Shown in pieces: positions 22,480-35,921 of a DNA stretch of 64,000 nucleotides. A model generated the notes under the pieces. That model did not search any database, was not told the origin of the DNA, and worked only from the letters and a program-made list of their open reading frames with translations. The position numbers and the translations under genes are program-made. Origin of the DNA: Owenia fusiformis (Eukaryota > Annelida > Polychaeta > Sabellida > Oweniidae); NCBI GenBank assembly GCA_903813345.2, contig CAIIXF020000010.1:622001-686000 (forward strand). Direction: 5' to 3'. Position 1 is the stretch's first letter. Each line of letters starts with the position of its first letter.

Positions 22480-23426
22480 CTGGGTGTCCCGGAAGTATGG
22501 GGCCCTCCCTAGGCAGACACATACCAATGTCTCCATAGTATGTGTCATATATCATTTTAAAGCTTATCCAAAGTTACATTGATTTGCCAAGTATCATGGT
22601 TCAACTCACAAATGGAAAAAAGTTACAGGCATTTCAAAATTTAATGTTTGGCCAAAACCAAAGTCAGTTTTACACCAAAGTAATAGTCAGGAAAAATTAT
22701 GTTGAGTTTACACCACCATTTTCAAGACGTCTTACGAAATATGATTGAGTTTACACCTGTTTTTCTAAAACGTCTTAGAGATATGTAGGTATACATGTAA
22801 AATGAAAAAAAGCAGTTCAGTACTGGTTGAAGGACAGTTCAGTCAATATAGTTATTCCTCCCGCTTCTATACTTTGTACTAAAGAATGCATCGGTTTCAC
22901 AAAAAGATGTCCTAGAGACAGCATTGTTAAAAGCATGAAACAGAGCATGAAGATTTTATGCATAAATTAGGATTATGATAAATCAGATGGCAAATAAGTT
23001 CTTGGGATGATATTGGGAACAAGGGATGAGACAAAATAAAGAACCATGCGACATTTGTAAATGGAAAGTTTCAAATGATTCGTTCGGTGCAACGCAAAAG
23101 ATGGGCTGAGAGCTCTTAACTAAAACCGATGGATTTACACTCGCTTGTAAAACGTTTTAACCCTAAGACGTCTTGGCTATGACTAGGGTCCTAAAACGTT
23201 TTAACTAAGCGCTCTTAGCCGAAAGCTCTTGAGAAAATCTGGATTTACATTACATTTGTAAAACGTTTTAACGCTAAACGTTTTAGCCAATCAAGGCGTC
23301 TTAGGGTTCTAGTGTAAATACAACAAATGCAACTTTGGACAAGCTTTAAAATGATATATGACACATACTAGGGAGACATTTGTATATGTCCCTCCTAGGG
23401 GGGGGGCATACTTTCCCGACACCCTG
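22480..23426. mobile_element. TA-flanked miniature element, 947 bp
   Basis: The left end CTGGGTGTCCCGGAAGTATG and the right end (complement CAGGGTGTCGGGAAAGTATG) are terminal inverted repeats bounded by TA (22478-22479, 23427-23428); the repeat extends over ~80 bp. Inside, palindromic words AAAACGTTTT and AAGACGTCTT recur. It is a Tc1/mariner-superfamily non-autonomous element by its TA site (inference). The last 111 bp are duplicated at 25551-25661. Confidence 0.7.
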
Positions 23427-24270
23427 TAGATAAAGGGACAACATGAACAAAGTATAATGCATAGACTCATCGAGATTATACCTCAAATAGGAACAATACG
23501 TACAACTATTAGAAGATATCACATGAATTGTAAAAATTACTTCATATCTTGGTTTTATACAATTATACTCACTCATTTTTGTTATGATATTTTCCGTGAA
23601 GTAAATCGTAAATTGGCCTTGTGGTAAGAAACTCGTGCATTCTTTATTGCATTCTTTATTTATAAAGATGTTTGAATTCAGCCACAAGAATCATATTCAC
23701 AGTAACCCAACGTTAAATGTTTCAGACTGATAAATGTTCTGCCTTAGTCGTTGAAATAATTGGATAACTCACAGATTGATGGATATAAAATATTTTTATT
23801 CAGCCTGGCAGCTCGACTATGTACCTTTAACACAGTTGAATGGGGGCGTGTATAATAGATAAGTATAATACGCTTGGTTGGATTATATATAAGGCGATTT
23901 CATTAATCCGCTGAAGGATCGTAAATTCAATACTTCTCTCCAGAAAAACATAGCACGCTTTATCGTGCATTCTGTATGATTTGCATAAATACAAAAACAT
24001 AGAATTTCGTCCAGGAATGATGTGCTTTTATGAAATAACAATATGATACAATGATTTGGGTTCCAATCTGGTGAAAAGGTTCAAATCTGGTAAAATGTAT
24101 GTCCATGACAAAGCCATGCATGATAGATTTAGCGGGATATTCAAAATAGGAAATAGTTAAACTGTGGCTCTAACCTCTGAATAAAATGATAATTAAGAAG
24201 AAAAATTATAATTATTCACAATCCAGACCCCCCCCCTCCTGTCTTCATACGGACAGATCCCCTTGTTTAA

Positions 24271-25508
24271 TGTGGATATTTCAAACGATCGGTGTGTGTA
24301 AGGAATGAGGATATTTCAAACGATCAGTGTGTGTAAGGAATGGGGATATTTCAAACGATCAGTGTGTGTAAGGAATGAAGATATTTCAAACGAACAGTGT
24401 GTGTAAGGAATGGGGATATTTCAAACGATCAGTGTGTGTGTAAGGAATGAGGATATTTCAAACGATCAGTGTGTGTAAGGAATGAGGATATTTCAAACGA
24501 TCAGTGTGTGTAAGGAATGGGGATATTTCAAACGATCAGTGTGTGTAAGGAATGAGGATATTTCAAACGATCAGTGTGTAAGGAATGAGGATATTTCAAA
24601 CGATCAGTGTGTGTAAGGAATGGGGATATTTCAAACGATCAGTGTGTGTAAGGAATGAGGATATTTCAAACGATCAGTGTGTAAGGAATGGGGATATTTC
24701 AAACGATCAGTGTGTGTGTAAGGAATGAGGATATTTCAAACGATCAGTGTGTGTAAGGAATGAGGATATTTCAAACGATCAGTGTGTGTAAGATATGGGG
24801 GTATTTCAAACGATCAGTGTGTGTAAGGAATGAGGATATTTCAAACGATCAGTGTGTTTAAGGAATGGGGATATTTCAAACGATCAGTGTGTGTAAGGAA
24901 TGAAGATATTTCAAACGATCAGTGTGTGTAAGGAATGGGGATATTTCAAACGATCAGTGTGTGTGTAAGGAATGAGGATATTTCAAACGATCAGTGTGTG
25001 TAAGGAATGAGGATATTTCAAACGATCAGTGTGTGTAAGGAATAGGGATATTTCAAACGATCAGTGTGTGTAAGGAATGAGGATATTTCAAACGATCAGT
25101 GTGTAAGGAATGAGGATATTTCAAACGATCAGTGTGTGTAAGGAATGGGGATATTTCAAACGATCAGTGTGTGTAAGGAATGAGGATATTTCAAACGATC
25201 AGTGTGTAAGGAATGGGGATATTTCAAACGATCAGTGTGTGTAAGGAATGAGGATATTCCAAACGATCAGTGTGTAAGGAATGGGGATATTTCAAACGAT
25301 CAGTGTGTGTAAGGAATGAGGATATTTCAAACGATCAGTGTGTGTAAGGAATGGGGATATTTCAAACGATCAGTGTGTGTGTAAGGAATGAGGATATTTC
25401 AAACGATCAGTGTGTGTGTAAGGAATGAGGATATTTCAAACGATCAGTGTGTGTAAGGAATGAGGATATTTCAAACGATCAGTGTGTGTAGGGATTGAGG
25501 ATATTTTG
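24271..25508 (+). repeat. 35-bp satellite, array 1 (~35 copies)
   Basis: The monomer core is GATATTTCAAACGATCAGTG then TGTGTAAGGAATGAG. GAATGAGG and GAATGGGG versions alternate, and GT-dinucleotide number varies, giving 33-37-bp units. Confidence 0.96.
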
Positions 25509-26507
25509 AACGCGTGTTACAGAAAATATCTCCTCAAATTTTTATTGACAAAATACAACAAATGCAACTTTGGACAAGCTTTAAAATGATATATGACACA
25601 TACTAGGGAGACATTTGTATATGTCCCTCCTAGGGGGGGGCATACTTTCGGGACACCCTGTAGATAAAGGGACAACATGAACAAAGTATAATGCATAGAC
25701 TCATCGAGATTATACCTCAAATAGGAACAATACGTACAACTATTAGAAGATATCACATGAATTGTAAAAATTACTTCATATCTTGGTTTTATACAATTAT
25801 ACTCACTCATTTTTGTTATGATATTTTCCGTGAAGTAAATCGTAAATTGGCCTTGTGGTAAGAAACTCGTGCATTCTTTATTGCATTCTTTATTTATAAA
25901 GATGTTTGAATTCAGCCACAAGAATCATATTCACAGTAACCCAACGTTAAATGTTTCAGAATGATAAATGTTCTGCCTTAGTCGTTGAAATAATTGAATA
26001 ACTCACAGATTGATGGATATAAAATATTTTTATTCAGCCTGGCAGCTCGACTATGTACCTTTAACACAGTTGAATGGGAGCGTGTATAATAGATAAGTAT
26101 AATACGCTTGGTTGGATTATATATAAGGCGATTTCATTAATCCGCTGAAGGATCGTAAATTCAATACTTCTCTCCAGAAAAACATAGCACGCTTTATCGT
26201 GCATTCTGTATGATTTGCATAAATACAAAAACATAGAATTTCGTCCAGGAATGATGTGCTTTTATGAAATAACAATATGATACAATGATTTGGGTTCCAA
26301 TCTGGTGAAAAGGTTCAAATCTGGTAAAATGTATGTCCATGACAAAGCCATGCATGATAGATTTAGCGGGATATTCAAAATAGGAAATAGTTAAACTGTG
26401 GCTCTAACCTCTGAATAAAATGATAATTAAGAAGAAAAATTATAATTATTCACAATCCAGACCCCCCCCCCCTCCTGTCTTCATACGGACAGATCCCCTT
26501 GTTTAAT

Positions 26508-27290
26508 GTGGATATTTCAAACGATCGGTGTGTGTAAGGAATGAGGATATTTCAAACGATCAGTGTGTGTAAGGAATGGGGATATTTCAAACGATCAGTG
26601 TGTGTAAGGAATGAAGATATTTCAAACGATCAGTGTGTGTAAGGAATGGGGATATTTCAAACGATCAGTGTGTGTGTAAGGAATGAGGATATTTCAAACG
26701 ATCAGTGTGTGTAAGGAATGAGGATATTTCAAACGATCAGTGTGTGTAAGGAATGGGGATATTTCAAACGATCAGTGTGTGTAAGGAATGAGGATATTTC
26801 AAACGATCAGTGTGTTAGGAATGAGGATATTTCAAACGATCAGTGTGTGTAAGGAATGGGGATATTTCAAACGATCAGTGTGTGTAAGGAATGAGGATAT
26901 TTCAAACGATCAGTGTGTAAGGAATCGGGATATTTCAAACGATCAGTGTGTGTGTAAGGAATGAGGATATTTCAAACGATCAGTGTGTGTAAGGAATGAG
27001 GATATTTCAAACGATCAGTGTGTGTAAGATATGGGGATATTTCAAACGATCAGTGTGTGTAAGGAATGAGGATATTTCAAACGATCAGTGTGTAGGGAAT
27101 GAGGATATTTCAAACGATCAGTGTGTGTAAGGAATGAGGATATTTCAAACGATCAGTGTGTGTAAGGAATGGGGATATTTCAAACGATCAGTGTGTGTGT
27201 AAGGAATGAGGATATTTCAAACGATCAGTGTGTGTAAGGAATGAGGATATTTCAAACGATCAGTGTGTGTAGGGATTGAGGATATTTTGA
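26508..27290 (+). repeat. 35-bp satellite, array 2 (~22 copies)
   Basis: Same monomer and same order of variants as the start of array 1, about 450 bp shorter, consistent with loss of about 13 units after the duplication. Confidence 0.96.
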
Positions 27291-27336
27291 ACGCGTGTTA
27301 CAGAAAATATCTCCTCAAATTATTATTGACAAAATA

Positions 27337-28394
27337 TTTGCTCTTTTATACCTTTGCGCATTCAAATGATAACGTTTGTTGGTTTGATTCACTGTTTATG
27401 GGGTGAATGGAAGTTCTTTTTTGGGAGGACCTAGAATTCTGTCATTCTGGCGTAAATTATTTGGTTCAGCAGGGGACGACTGTCTGTTTTGACTATGACT
27501 TGCCATTATTTATTGGAAAAGTGTTGTAATCATTAATCACGTTATAAATGACATGACGTACACGGAAATAGGACAATAAGCCTCTGAAACATTCATCCCA
27601 AAACACACGGGAAGAGGAATAATCGTAACTTGTGACATAATCGAAGCGAGGGCAACATAAATCGTCCTGCATCGTAATAACTATAGCCTATGACAGATCC
27701 ACTTTTTGCGTCACTAAAAATAAACCCATTTCTCATTTATACATGGTAATTTCCCTATTGAGTTGACACGGAAGTTTAAAATCTAAATTAGAAATCGGTA
27801 CGGACCCAAATGAGAAGGAATACATAAATCTGCTAAAATACTTTTGCAGAGTAGAGAACTATCATATATCAGTCTGGTTTTGGTTGGAAAAGACCTGGAC
27901 TTCCTTTTTGGCGACTGACGTTGTTCCGGGAATTTTGTACATAAGACCTAAAGAAATGTTTCCAATCGTAATGAAATTTGGCAGAATAATAATAATCAAA
28001 ATATATCCAAAGACCATTTACTGAAAATTTCAAGGAAAAATATGAACTATTGGTAAAGTAAGAACAAAAACTTTAGGACTTATGGGACAACCCTCGTATA
28101 AGTTTTTGGACGCTTTCTAACTGATCAATGACGATGTTGAAAAGATTGAAAAATCTAAAATTCCAAATGGGGTAATGGTTGGTTTAAATCAGGTTCTATC
28201 CGTGTAATTACGAGTGAAAATATGGAGACTTTATTTTATTTTGTTCATCTTATATTTATGCATTATGGAATGATACACTGTATTGTATTATCGTATCGTA
28301 TCATATTAGATAGTATCGTATCGTAATTGTATTTCTTACCAGGAAGTATGTTCGCCCTATATGTAACGTCAGCATATTTTTGAAGTACTTTAAG
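27337..28394. other. Unique intronic sequence with a small TATCG microsatellite
   Basis: A TATCGTATCGTATC-type tract lies at 28285-28330. No other feature is seen. Confidence 0.4.
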
Positions 28395-29216
28395 GAAGAA
28401 CGTCACACAATTGCAGAGCATTGTTAGCTTTTGAAGGAGATCTTTACTTTGCAGGAATATGTGCCTGAAAATACATGAAGAACGTCACACGATTGCAGAG
28501 CATTGTTAGCTTTTGAAGGAGATCTTTACTTTGCAGGAATATGTGCCTGAAAATACACGAAGAACGTCATACAATTGCATGCATTGTTAGCTTTTGAAGG
28601 AGATCTTTACTTTGCAGGAATATGTGCCTGAAAATACATGAAGAACGTCATACAATTGCAGAGCATTGTTAGCTTTTGAAGGAGATCTTTACTTTGCAGG
28701 AATATGCGCCTGAAAATACATGAAGAACGTCATACAATTGCAGCGCATTGTTAGCTTTTGAAGGAGATCTTTACTTTGCAGAAATATGGGCCTGAAAATA
28801 CATGAAGAACGTCATACAATTGCATGCATTGTTAGCTTTTGAAGGAGATCTTTACTTTGCAGGAATATGTGCCTGAAAATACATGAAGAACGTCATACAA
28901 TTGCAGCGCATTGTTAGCTTTTGAAGGAGATCTTTACTTTGCAGGAATATGTGCCTGAAAATACATGAAGAACGTCATACAATTGCAGCGCATTGTTAGC
29001 TTTTGAAGGAGATCTTTACTTTGCAGGAATATGCGCCTGAAAATACATGAAGAACGTCATACAATTGCAGCGCATTGTTAGCTTTTGAAGGAGATCTTTA
29101 CTTTGCAGGAATATGCGCCTGAAAATACATGAAGAACGTCACACAATTGCAGAGCATTGTTAGCTTTTGAAGGAGATCTTTACTTTGCAGGAATATGTGC
29201 CTGAAAATACATGAAG
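28395..29216 (+). repeat. 82-bp tandem repeat, ten copies
   Basis: The unit begins GAAGAACGTCACACAATTGC and contains GAAGGAGATCTTTACTTTGC and GAATATGTGCCTGAAAATAC. Variants ATGCATTG (80 bp), AGAGCATTG and AGCGCATTG mark individual copies. It is not coding: frames close on the plus strand. Confidence 0.95.
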
Positions 29217-29219
29217 AAC

Positions 29220-31200
29220 AGCACAAATTATATTTGTTGACAGAATGTGTTCGCTTCTTCATAATTAAATTACTGATCAACAAGGTGTCTGTCTTTTAAA
29301 TCGTATGATTTTGTTGAATCTCTGATGCTTGGATTGATATCGTGTAGAGGAAATGGTTCACTAGTTTATTTAGATGTATCTGTGAACAAGCATTTCTACA
29401 GATGCAGACACGTATTTACTTAGGCGCATCCCTAATCAGATCATGCCAAAAATGTTTATCCAACGTCAACCAGATTTTGAAAATAAACACACTTTAGCGT
29501 CGCTTCACTTGAGACACGGAAGCAGGTAATTATTTACTTCTGGGTTAAAAACGCTTTGATTGATTTTGAAGTTGTTCAAGCAGTAAAAATACATGTATAC
29601 GCAATCGTAATACAACCCCTACTTCTAGCAACTCTAGCGAATGGTAGGTAACTTGTAAGAGGAATAATGGGTATCGGAAAACAAAGCACAATTGGACAAG
29701 TGTAACCTTGCAGTATACGTACTGATAATGTAACAATCTATTTAGACGATAAGATGAACTCCTGGATACTCAGTTTTGTATAAACATATGTACTGATACC
29801 ATGAAGAAAAGATTGGCCGCAGCTGGAGCGTAACAGAGATTGCAAACATCACCTGTTCTTAAACCTGCTCGCTGATAAACCCAGAAGCACTCCATGCCGA
29901 ATACATATTGCACCCGTGCCATACGTGCTAAGATGTGTAGCACGTGCTAAGATGTGTAGCACGTGTTTGAATTTCTATTGAACCCGGGTTTGAGGTTCGA
30001 AATCCAAACAATAGACGCTCCTAACCCGTGCTGTAAATCCAACCAATCAGAGCGCTCCTAGCCCGTGCTATTTTTGGGAGCAATCATTATGGCATACTGA
30101 CTGGCCGAAATTCAATATTGTTGTACCCTCACGTGGTAAACTCAGTGGAGGTTTTGTACTCAGTTTGTAGTCAAGATAGCAGATTTGAAGGTAAGAAGTT
30201 GCTCAAAGTAAACTAGACTAAACGAGGATCAAACATGATAATGTTTTTGACAGATAAATTCCACATAAACTCGTGAATTTCCCGTAATAGTGAGCAGATC
30301 TCTCTATTATCGCCCATTTCAGTGTTTTATTGCGTAAAATCAAAAGATCATTTTGCAATAATTATTAAAAAATATATTCCTATTGTACATAAATGACATT
30401 TGTTTAACCTGCAAAAAGATAACATCGCTTACAAATTCTTAAATTAAGGTGACTGTTAACTTAATCGATTTTCAGAAAAAATTGAAAATTTCACAATCTT
30501 GAAATTTTCAAACTCTTCCTGAGAAGTCATTTTTATTATTTCACATATGCTTGTGCACTGTAATCATTACAAAGACATCAAAGAACAACAAAAAACTTTA
30601 GTTTGAGAAAAAAAGTGCCGTTTAAAGAATTTGAGAAGATTTTTTTCTAGGAGTAGCACGTGAAAAACCACTGATTCAAAATATCTGAACATTTCAGAAA
30701 ATATACTTCAAACATATATCAAAAACGAAGGAGCAACGGAAATTTGAAAAAAAATTGGGATCAAAATAAGGAAAAAAGTACACTTCTCAAATTGTTTTTT
30801 TCTATTTTTTTAATTTGTATGAGAGGTTTCAAAATTCCAAAGCTCCTTCCATTTTGGGCTATATTAAAGGGATGTTTCAGAGAAATTAGAAAAAAAAAAT
30901 GTTCAGGGACCTTTGCCGTGCTACTCTTTTTGTCGATTTTTCTGTCACATTTTCAGAAGACTCAAATTCCCATTCCAAAATGTTTACTGTTTCTATTTGC
31001 ATTACCACAGTGAGCCTGGTTATATAAATGATAAGTGGAACTAAAAAATTGAGAGAAAATCCAACCAAAAGACAGTTAATTTTGATGGTCAGATTATACT
31101 CAAATGCCATGTGCTTCCTGGTTTCGGCCATCTTGGATTTTTTGATTAAGTTATAAGTTACCTTAAAAGAGGACACAGGCTTACTGCACAAAAAACTAAG
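29220..31200. other. Mostly unique AT-rich sequence
   Basis: Apart from the short CACGTG tandem and weak foldback relatives near 30320-30400, I see nothing. Confidence 0.4.
29918..29972 (+). repeat. Short tandem CTAAGATGTGTAGCACGTG
   Basis: Two to three 19-bp copies containing CACGTG (E-box-like). Low copy number, of uncertain meaning. Confidence 0.5.
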
Positions 31201-31208
31201 AAGACTAG

Positions 31209-32007
31209 AGTCCATTTCACTGCTTCATTTCGTCAGTAGAACGGCAAAAATAAGAAATTGAGAGACCATTGTGCAATAATATATGGAAAAGTATATTCAT
31301 AATGTACATGAATGACATTTGTATATCTTGGATTGCTTCTAGTTTGGCTTATAAAGTGTGTGGCCTCTTATATTGGGATGCTTCTCTGCCATGTTATTTT
31401 CAATAAGATTAAGGTACAGCTGGAAAGTAACATTTTGGTAAAAAATTGCTATACCTGCACATGTTATTTTCTGGTACAAAATAAAGTATGAAGGCATGTA
31501 TCAATTTCCTTGCTTTTTTCAGGAAAGTATCATTACATTGTCTTCTTTTAGAATATCTGGTAGGCGTTCAAAGGGAACTCCAGGGAATTTTGATATTTCA
31601 CACTTCCTGTTTTTCCAAATTTTCTTTCAAAGTTTCCAGACAACACAGGAGCTACCATTGACCTGTTTCCAGGTTTACTAAAAGTAGACAGTGTAATGAT
31701 ACTTTCCTGAAAAAAGCAAGGAAATACACACATGCCTTCATACTTAATTATGTACCAGAAAATAACATGTGCAGGTATAGCAATTTTTTACCAAAATGTT
31801 ACTTTCCAGCTGAACCTTAACATGGCTGAAATTCTTCATATTACAAGACGGCACAGGCTTATTGCACATAAAACTAAAAAATCTGAAATATACAAATGTC
31901 ATTCATGTACATTATGAATATACTTTTCCATATATTATTGCACAATGGTCTCCCAATTTCTTATTTTTGCCATTCTACTGACGCAATGAAACAGTGAAAT
32001 GGACTCT
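31209..32007. repeat. 800-bp foldback (palindrome)
   Basis: Arms 31209-31560 and 31680-32007 are near-exact inverted copies, e.g. TTTCCTTGCTTTTTTCAGGA at about 31504 and its complement at about 31705. A third arm-end copy lies at 32435-32555 in the orientation of the right arm, and a weaker one near 30320-30400. No frame is conserved. Confidence 0.8.
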
Positions 32008-32611
32008 AAATGAATCTAAAAGTTCATGTTTCAATGTACGTGAGTACCATGTTCATGTATAGAAGTCTAGATTCACATATTTAAGGTAGTTAATCATTCT
32101 ATGAAATTTACAATGCTTCTAAATGCCATTTAATATAACCATTGTCACAGTCATATCGTGCTTTAACATTACCACGGTCGTGACAAGCCTTGCAATATAG
32201 TATAGCATTGTCACGATTATACCAGGCTTTCGCGATAACACTACCACGGCCATGGCAAGATCCTTGCGAAACTTAAAAACACTTAATAACCTGGTGACGG
32301 TTGTGCCAGGCATAAGTCTTGCAATAGATAGCATGTATGCTTCTCTGCCATAGTATTTTCAAAAAGATACTTTGTAACATGGCTGAAATTCATTATAAGA
32401 GGGCACAGGCTTATTGCACAAAACAGAACTAAATAATCTGAAATATACAAATGTCATTCATGTACAATATGAATATACTTTTCCAAATATTATTGCACAA
32501 TGGTCTCCTGATTTCATATTTTTGGGGTTCTACTGACGAAATAAAACTGAAATGGGCTGTAGTTAACTTACATCTTAACTTATGTTTAAGCTTATCTCCA
32601 AAATGTGGAGT

Positions 32612-32800
32612 TGATCAGCCAGCCACTCAGCAAGCCAGCCACCCAGCCACCCAGCCACCCAGCAAGCCAGCCAGCAAGCCCGCCATCCAGCCACCCAGCA
32701 AGCCACTTACTCAGTCACTTAGTAAGTCACTCACTTCCTTAAAGTCATTCTCTCACTCTCATTCAGAAGTTCACTTACTCATTCACTCTCTCAATCAGTC
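32612..32800 (+). repeat. Low-complexity CAGCCACC / TCACTCA tract
   Basis: Irregular tandem of CAGCCAGCCAC and CAGCAAGCC words grading into CACTTACTCAGTCAC. The 127-codon open frame through it is composition-driven. Confidence 0.85.
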
Positions 32801-33728
32801 TCTCTATGTGAGGGTTCATATGTTTGAATATTGACTAAAATAATCTTATTTCATTTGGAATTATTCACAATTGCTGTTTTCTACTTTTTGAGTTTAAAAA
32901 GGGAATGTAGTATATATCATTTAGTGTTTTAGAGATCTCTTAATTTCAACAAATGAATTTATTAATAGAGAAACATGTGAATCCATTGAGGATTGCATCA
33001 AAATACCAAACATATACATACTCAAAAATAGCAAGAGCTGCTCAAATGTTTTAGATCTAAATCATGAACCCCATTTTGTACTTTCAGAAGATGAATTTAT
33101 GTCTGAGATAAGAAGTTAAAGAAGAGGAAATGTACTATTATGTGAGTATTAAAAATATATCCATTCTGAATTTTCCTACATTTCCAAGAGTTTTCATAAG
33201 CAATGATTCTTATTAATCACAACCTTAATTCTATTGATTTAATGTACTCTTTGGGTGTGCCTATGATGACTGCATAAGGTTGCATAGATTCTTGGGAAGA
33301 TGTTCTCAGCCTGGCAACCTAACACTATTCAGTACATCTTTTGAAACTAAAAAAATTGAGGAAGCTGTAAATGTGATGTTGATTTTTTTTTATTAATCAG
33401 ATGGTTTCCATAAAGTCATGTTTTTTTAAGTCATGTTTTTAATTGATCTGCATTTGTAACCATTAATTAAAGACCAACAGTTTCTTCTTTTTAATGGCAT
33501 ATTTGAATTCTATATGTTGTTTTCTATCAATAGAGCTAGCTTCATTTACTTTTACTCCAATTCTAAAGATTTTTAAGTCTTCTGAAAAAGCTCAAGCTAA
33601 ATCCCCATTTACACAATGTTGAAAAACCTTTAAAGATTAAAAATTCATTTACTCTTATAAGTGTCACAATTTTAATAATAAATTACAATCCATATGTCAA
33701 TAGGTTCGTATGATTAGATTCAACTGGC

Positions 33729-33926
33729 AGTGATCTCCCCAGCATAAAGCAAGATGGGCGCAGCAACCACCTGAGATTTTGAAAATATGCTTGCACCCAC
33801 CTGAAAATCAGTCTGCACCCACCTAAAAATGAAAAAAATCATTGGCATATTTCCACAAATTTTTGTCTAATTTGTAAAAATGAGAGTTTTTGCACCCACC
33901 TGAGAAAAAATGCTGAGGAGATCACT
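33729..33926. mobile_element. Miniature element with ends AGTGATCTCCCCAGCAT
   Basis: The end repeat (17 bp, one mismatch) appears at both termini, with GCACCCACCTGA repeated internally. Relatives lie at 34187-34215 (end only) and 36372-36552, and GTGGGTGCA words near 50045-50130 are probably a diverged inverted copy. Confidence 0.65.
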
Positions 33927-34694
33927 TAATGGTGTTTTAAGTTGATCCAAATGGAAATCAAGAAATTAAGTGACTCTTGTAATACATTTACATGTATTCT
34001 GGACCTACCAACACCCATGCTGCCATCTATATTTCAATTTATATTGAAAACACAGCTACAAGCCCTTATGAGCCCCTCCCCCTACTCCACATACATACCT
34101 CCCCACAATGTTTTGTTAAAGCACAGGGTACTTTTTACTGAGATAAATTATTCATTGGAGATGCAAATATACTCTAAGGCATTCAGTGATCTCCCCAGCA
34201 TTATTTTTCAAGCGGGGGGGGGGGGAGGGTTATCAAGTGTTACTGAGTTTATTTATCAACTCCCAAATTTGTGTAAAGGATGAGTCTAGATATATGCCCT
34301 TTTGGTCCCTCAGTTAAATGTATGTGATAAGTATATTTACTATTTCATGAGTTTTAATGCAAAATAAACCCCCTGCTGAGAGTCAAAATAAGTAACAGAA
34401 AACAATCAATAATTATCATAGAAAAAACACCAATGGCAACCTGTATGGCATATAAAATAGAAATAACTTAAAGACCATGAAGAATTAAAAAGAAAATCTT
34501 TTTTTTTAAATATATGTAAGGCTTTAATTCTTTTTCAAATTTTTTGAATTTTCCGCCATTTTGATTTGAAGGGGGAAAACAAGATAGCTGCCATTTGATG
34601 TTAGAAATATCAGAACAAAAGCAGCTTCACTTTCACAATGAGCAATGGCATTTTCACAATGAGCACAGTTTTCTGGTTTAGGTTTATGTTTAGA

Positions 34695-34800
34695 CATATA
34701 ACTCCCCTCCATTCAATCCTCCTCTGTTCAATTTTGATTGTATTTTATATGAGTTTTACTTTAATAAACCAGCAATGACATTATTTTTGTGAGAATATAA
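34695..34800 (+). repeat. R2 copy 3
   Basis: CCTCTGTTCAATTTTGATTG, a TTTACTTTAATAAACCAGCA block and ATGACATTATTTTTGTGAGA parallel the copies at 2034 and 16684. Confidence 0.5.
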
Positions 34801-35054
34801 GTTTTGTCAAAATAATCCCAAAATTGAGCTTTGTACAATTTAGAAGCATCAATAATGCCAACAAGTAATTTGAACATTCATGTCATTAAATTCTGTTCAA
34901 TTTCCCTCTGATTTGTTGCCATGATGACATGTTATGACATCATCCTGAAACACTTAACCAGTCTTTACCAAAGCTTTTAAACACTTGTTGTTCAATCAGT
35001 ATCAATTATTTTTCATTAGAGGTCCAAACAAGATGTATAATGTTTTATTTCCAG

Positions 35055-35181
35055 ACTGCATCAAGAGAGATGATAGTGTATGGATCAGAGCTTGACTCTA
35101 TAAGTGAGAATGGGTAGAGCTACTATCAGCAAGCACATCTAACACCAGAGGAGCCAACCTTGCCTCAAAGATAATTGCCAG
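35055..35181 (+). pseudogene. Spectrin-repeat exon remnant 1, frameshifted
   Basis: Follows a CCAG acceptor. The first 20 codons read REMIVYGSELDSISENG and then hit TAG at 35115. One base over, the frame continues coherently (ELLSASTSNTRGANLASKII) to a GTATTT donor, leaving AG. A single-base change in the GGG run would explain it. The spacing resembles the helix B-C turn of spectrin repeats. Confidence 0.45.
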
Positions 35182-35921
35182 GTATTTTACAAAGATCTGT
35201 TATCACTGGTGATCCACTCGGAACGTCAAAGGTACAATTTTTCTTTTTTCCTTATTTCTATATTGTAGGCAGAATTCCCACAAACATTTTATCACAATGT
35301 ATATCACAATCATATGTTTAAGAAAGAAGACAACAGAATCGGCGATTTAATTCCTCACTTAAATAACAGAAACAATATTTCAAAAAACAGTTAAGATCTG
35401 CACTTTTAACCCATATCGTTTCTGTAACTTAAGTGAGGAATTAAATCGACGATTCTATTGTCTTCTGATCTATTTTTTCGCAAACATGTACCTTTTATAA
35501 AACATATGATACTGATACACGTTTGTGTGAAAAAATGTCGTGGTGATTCTGCCTACAAGGTGTGAAATAAGGAAAAAAGAAAAATCATACCTTCGACGTT
35601 CCAACATTTTGTTACCCAAATGAACTGTTTCTGTAACCAGCGTAATCGAGCGGATCACCCGTGTGTTATGCATATGACAAAAAAAGTGAATTAGTAATAT
35701 TTTGGATATAAAGAGTGTAAAATTGCAATACAGTAGTGTACAGGTGGGCAGGCCCAACATTATTCTTGTTTTATTTTCTCACTTTTTTGATGAATATGGA
35801 GTGCATTTAAAGACAACTAGCATCAAACCTTCACAAAACTACATGCAACTGGGTCTTAGTCATCATAAAAACATGTCATTCCTCAAACACAATGAGTAAC
35901 ACTTAATTGTTCCATCTGTAG

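Larger units (their letters stand above)
23316..27336 (+). repeat. Tandem segmental duplication (copies 23316-25550 and 25551-27336)
   Basis: About 950 bp of unique sequence plus the following 35-bp satellite occur twice, nearly identical. Both breakpoints and the junction carry AAATA (23316, 25551, 27332), a microhomology signature. The copies are 2235 and 1781 bp long; the difference lies in satellite copy number. The left breakpoint falls inside the 22480-23426 element. Confidence 0.93.

Noticed and set aside
23346-25921. Two near-identical minus-strand frames (113 and 134 codons) that look conserved
   Set aside because: They share sequence only because the DNA was recently duplicated; both run into a transposon end and show no motif or splice support.
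32451-32834. 127-codon frame through Gln/Pro/Ser-rich sequence
   Set aside because: Driven by a low-complexity CAGCCACC tract with no domain or splice context.
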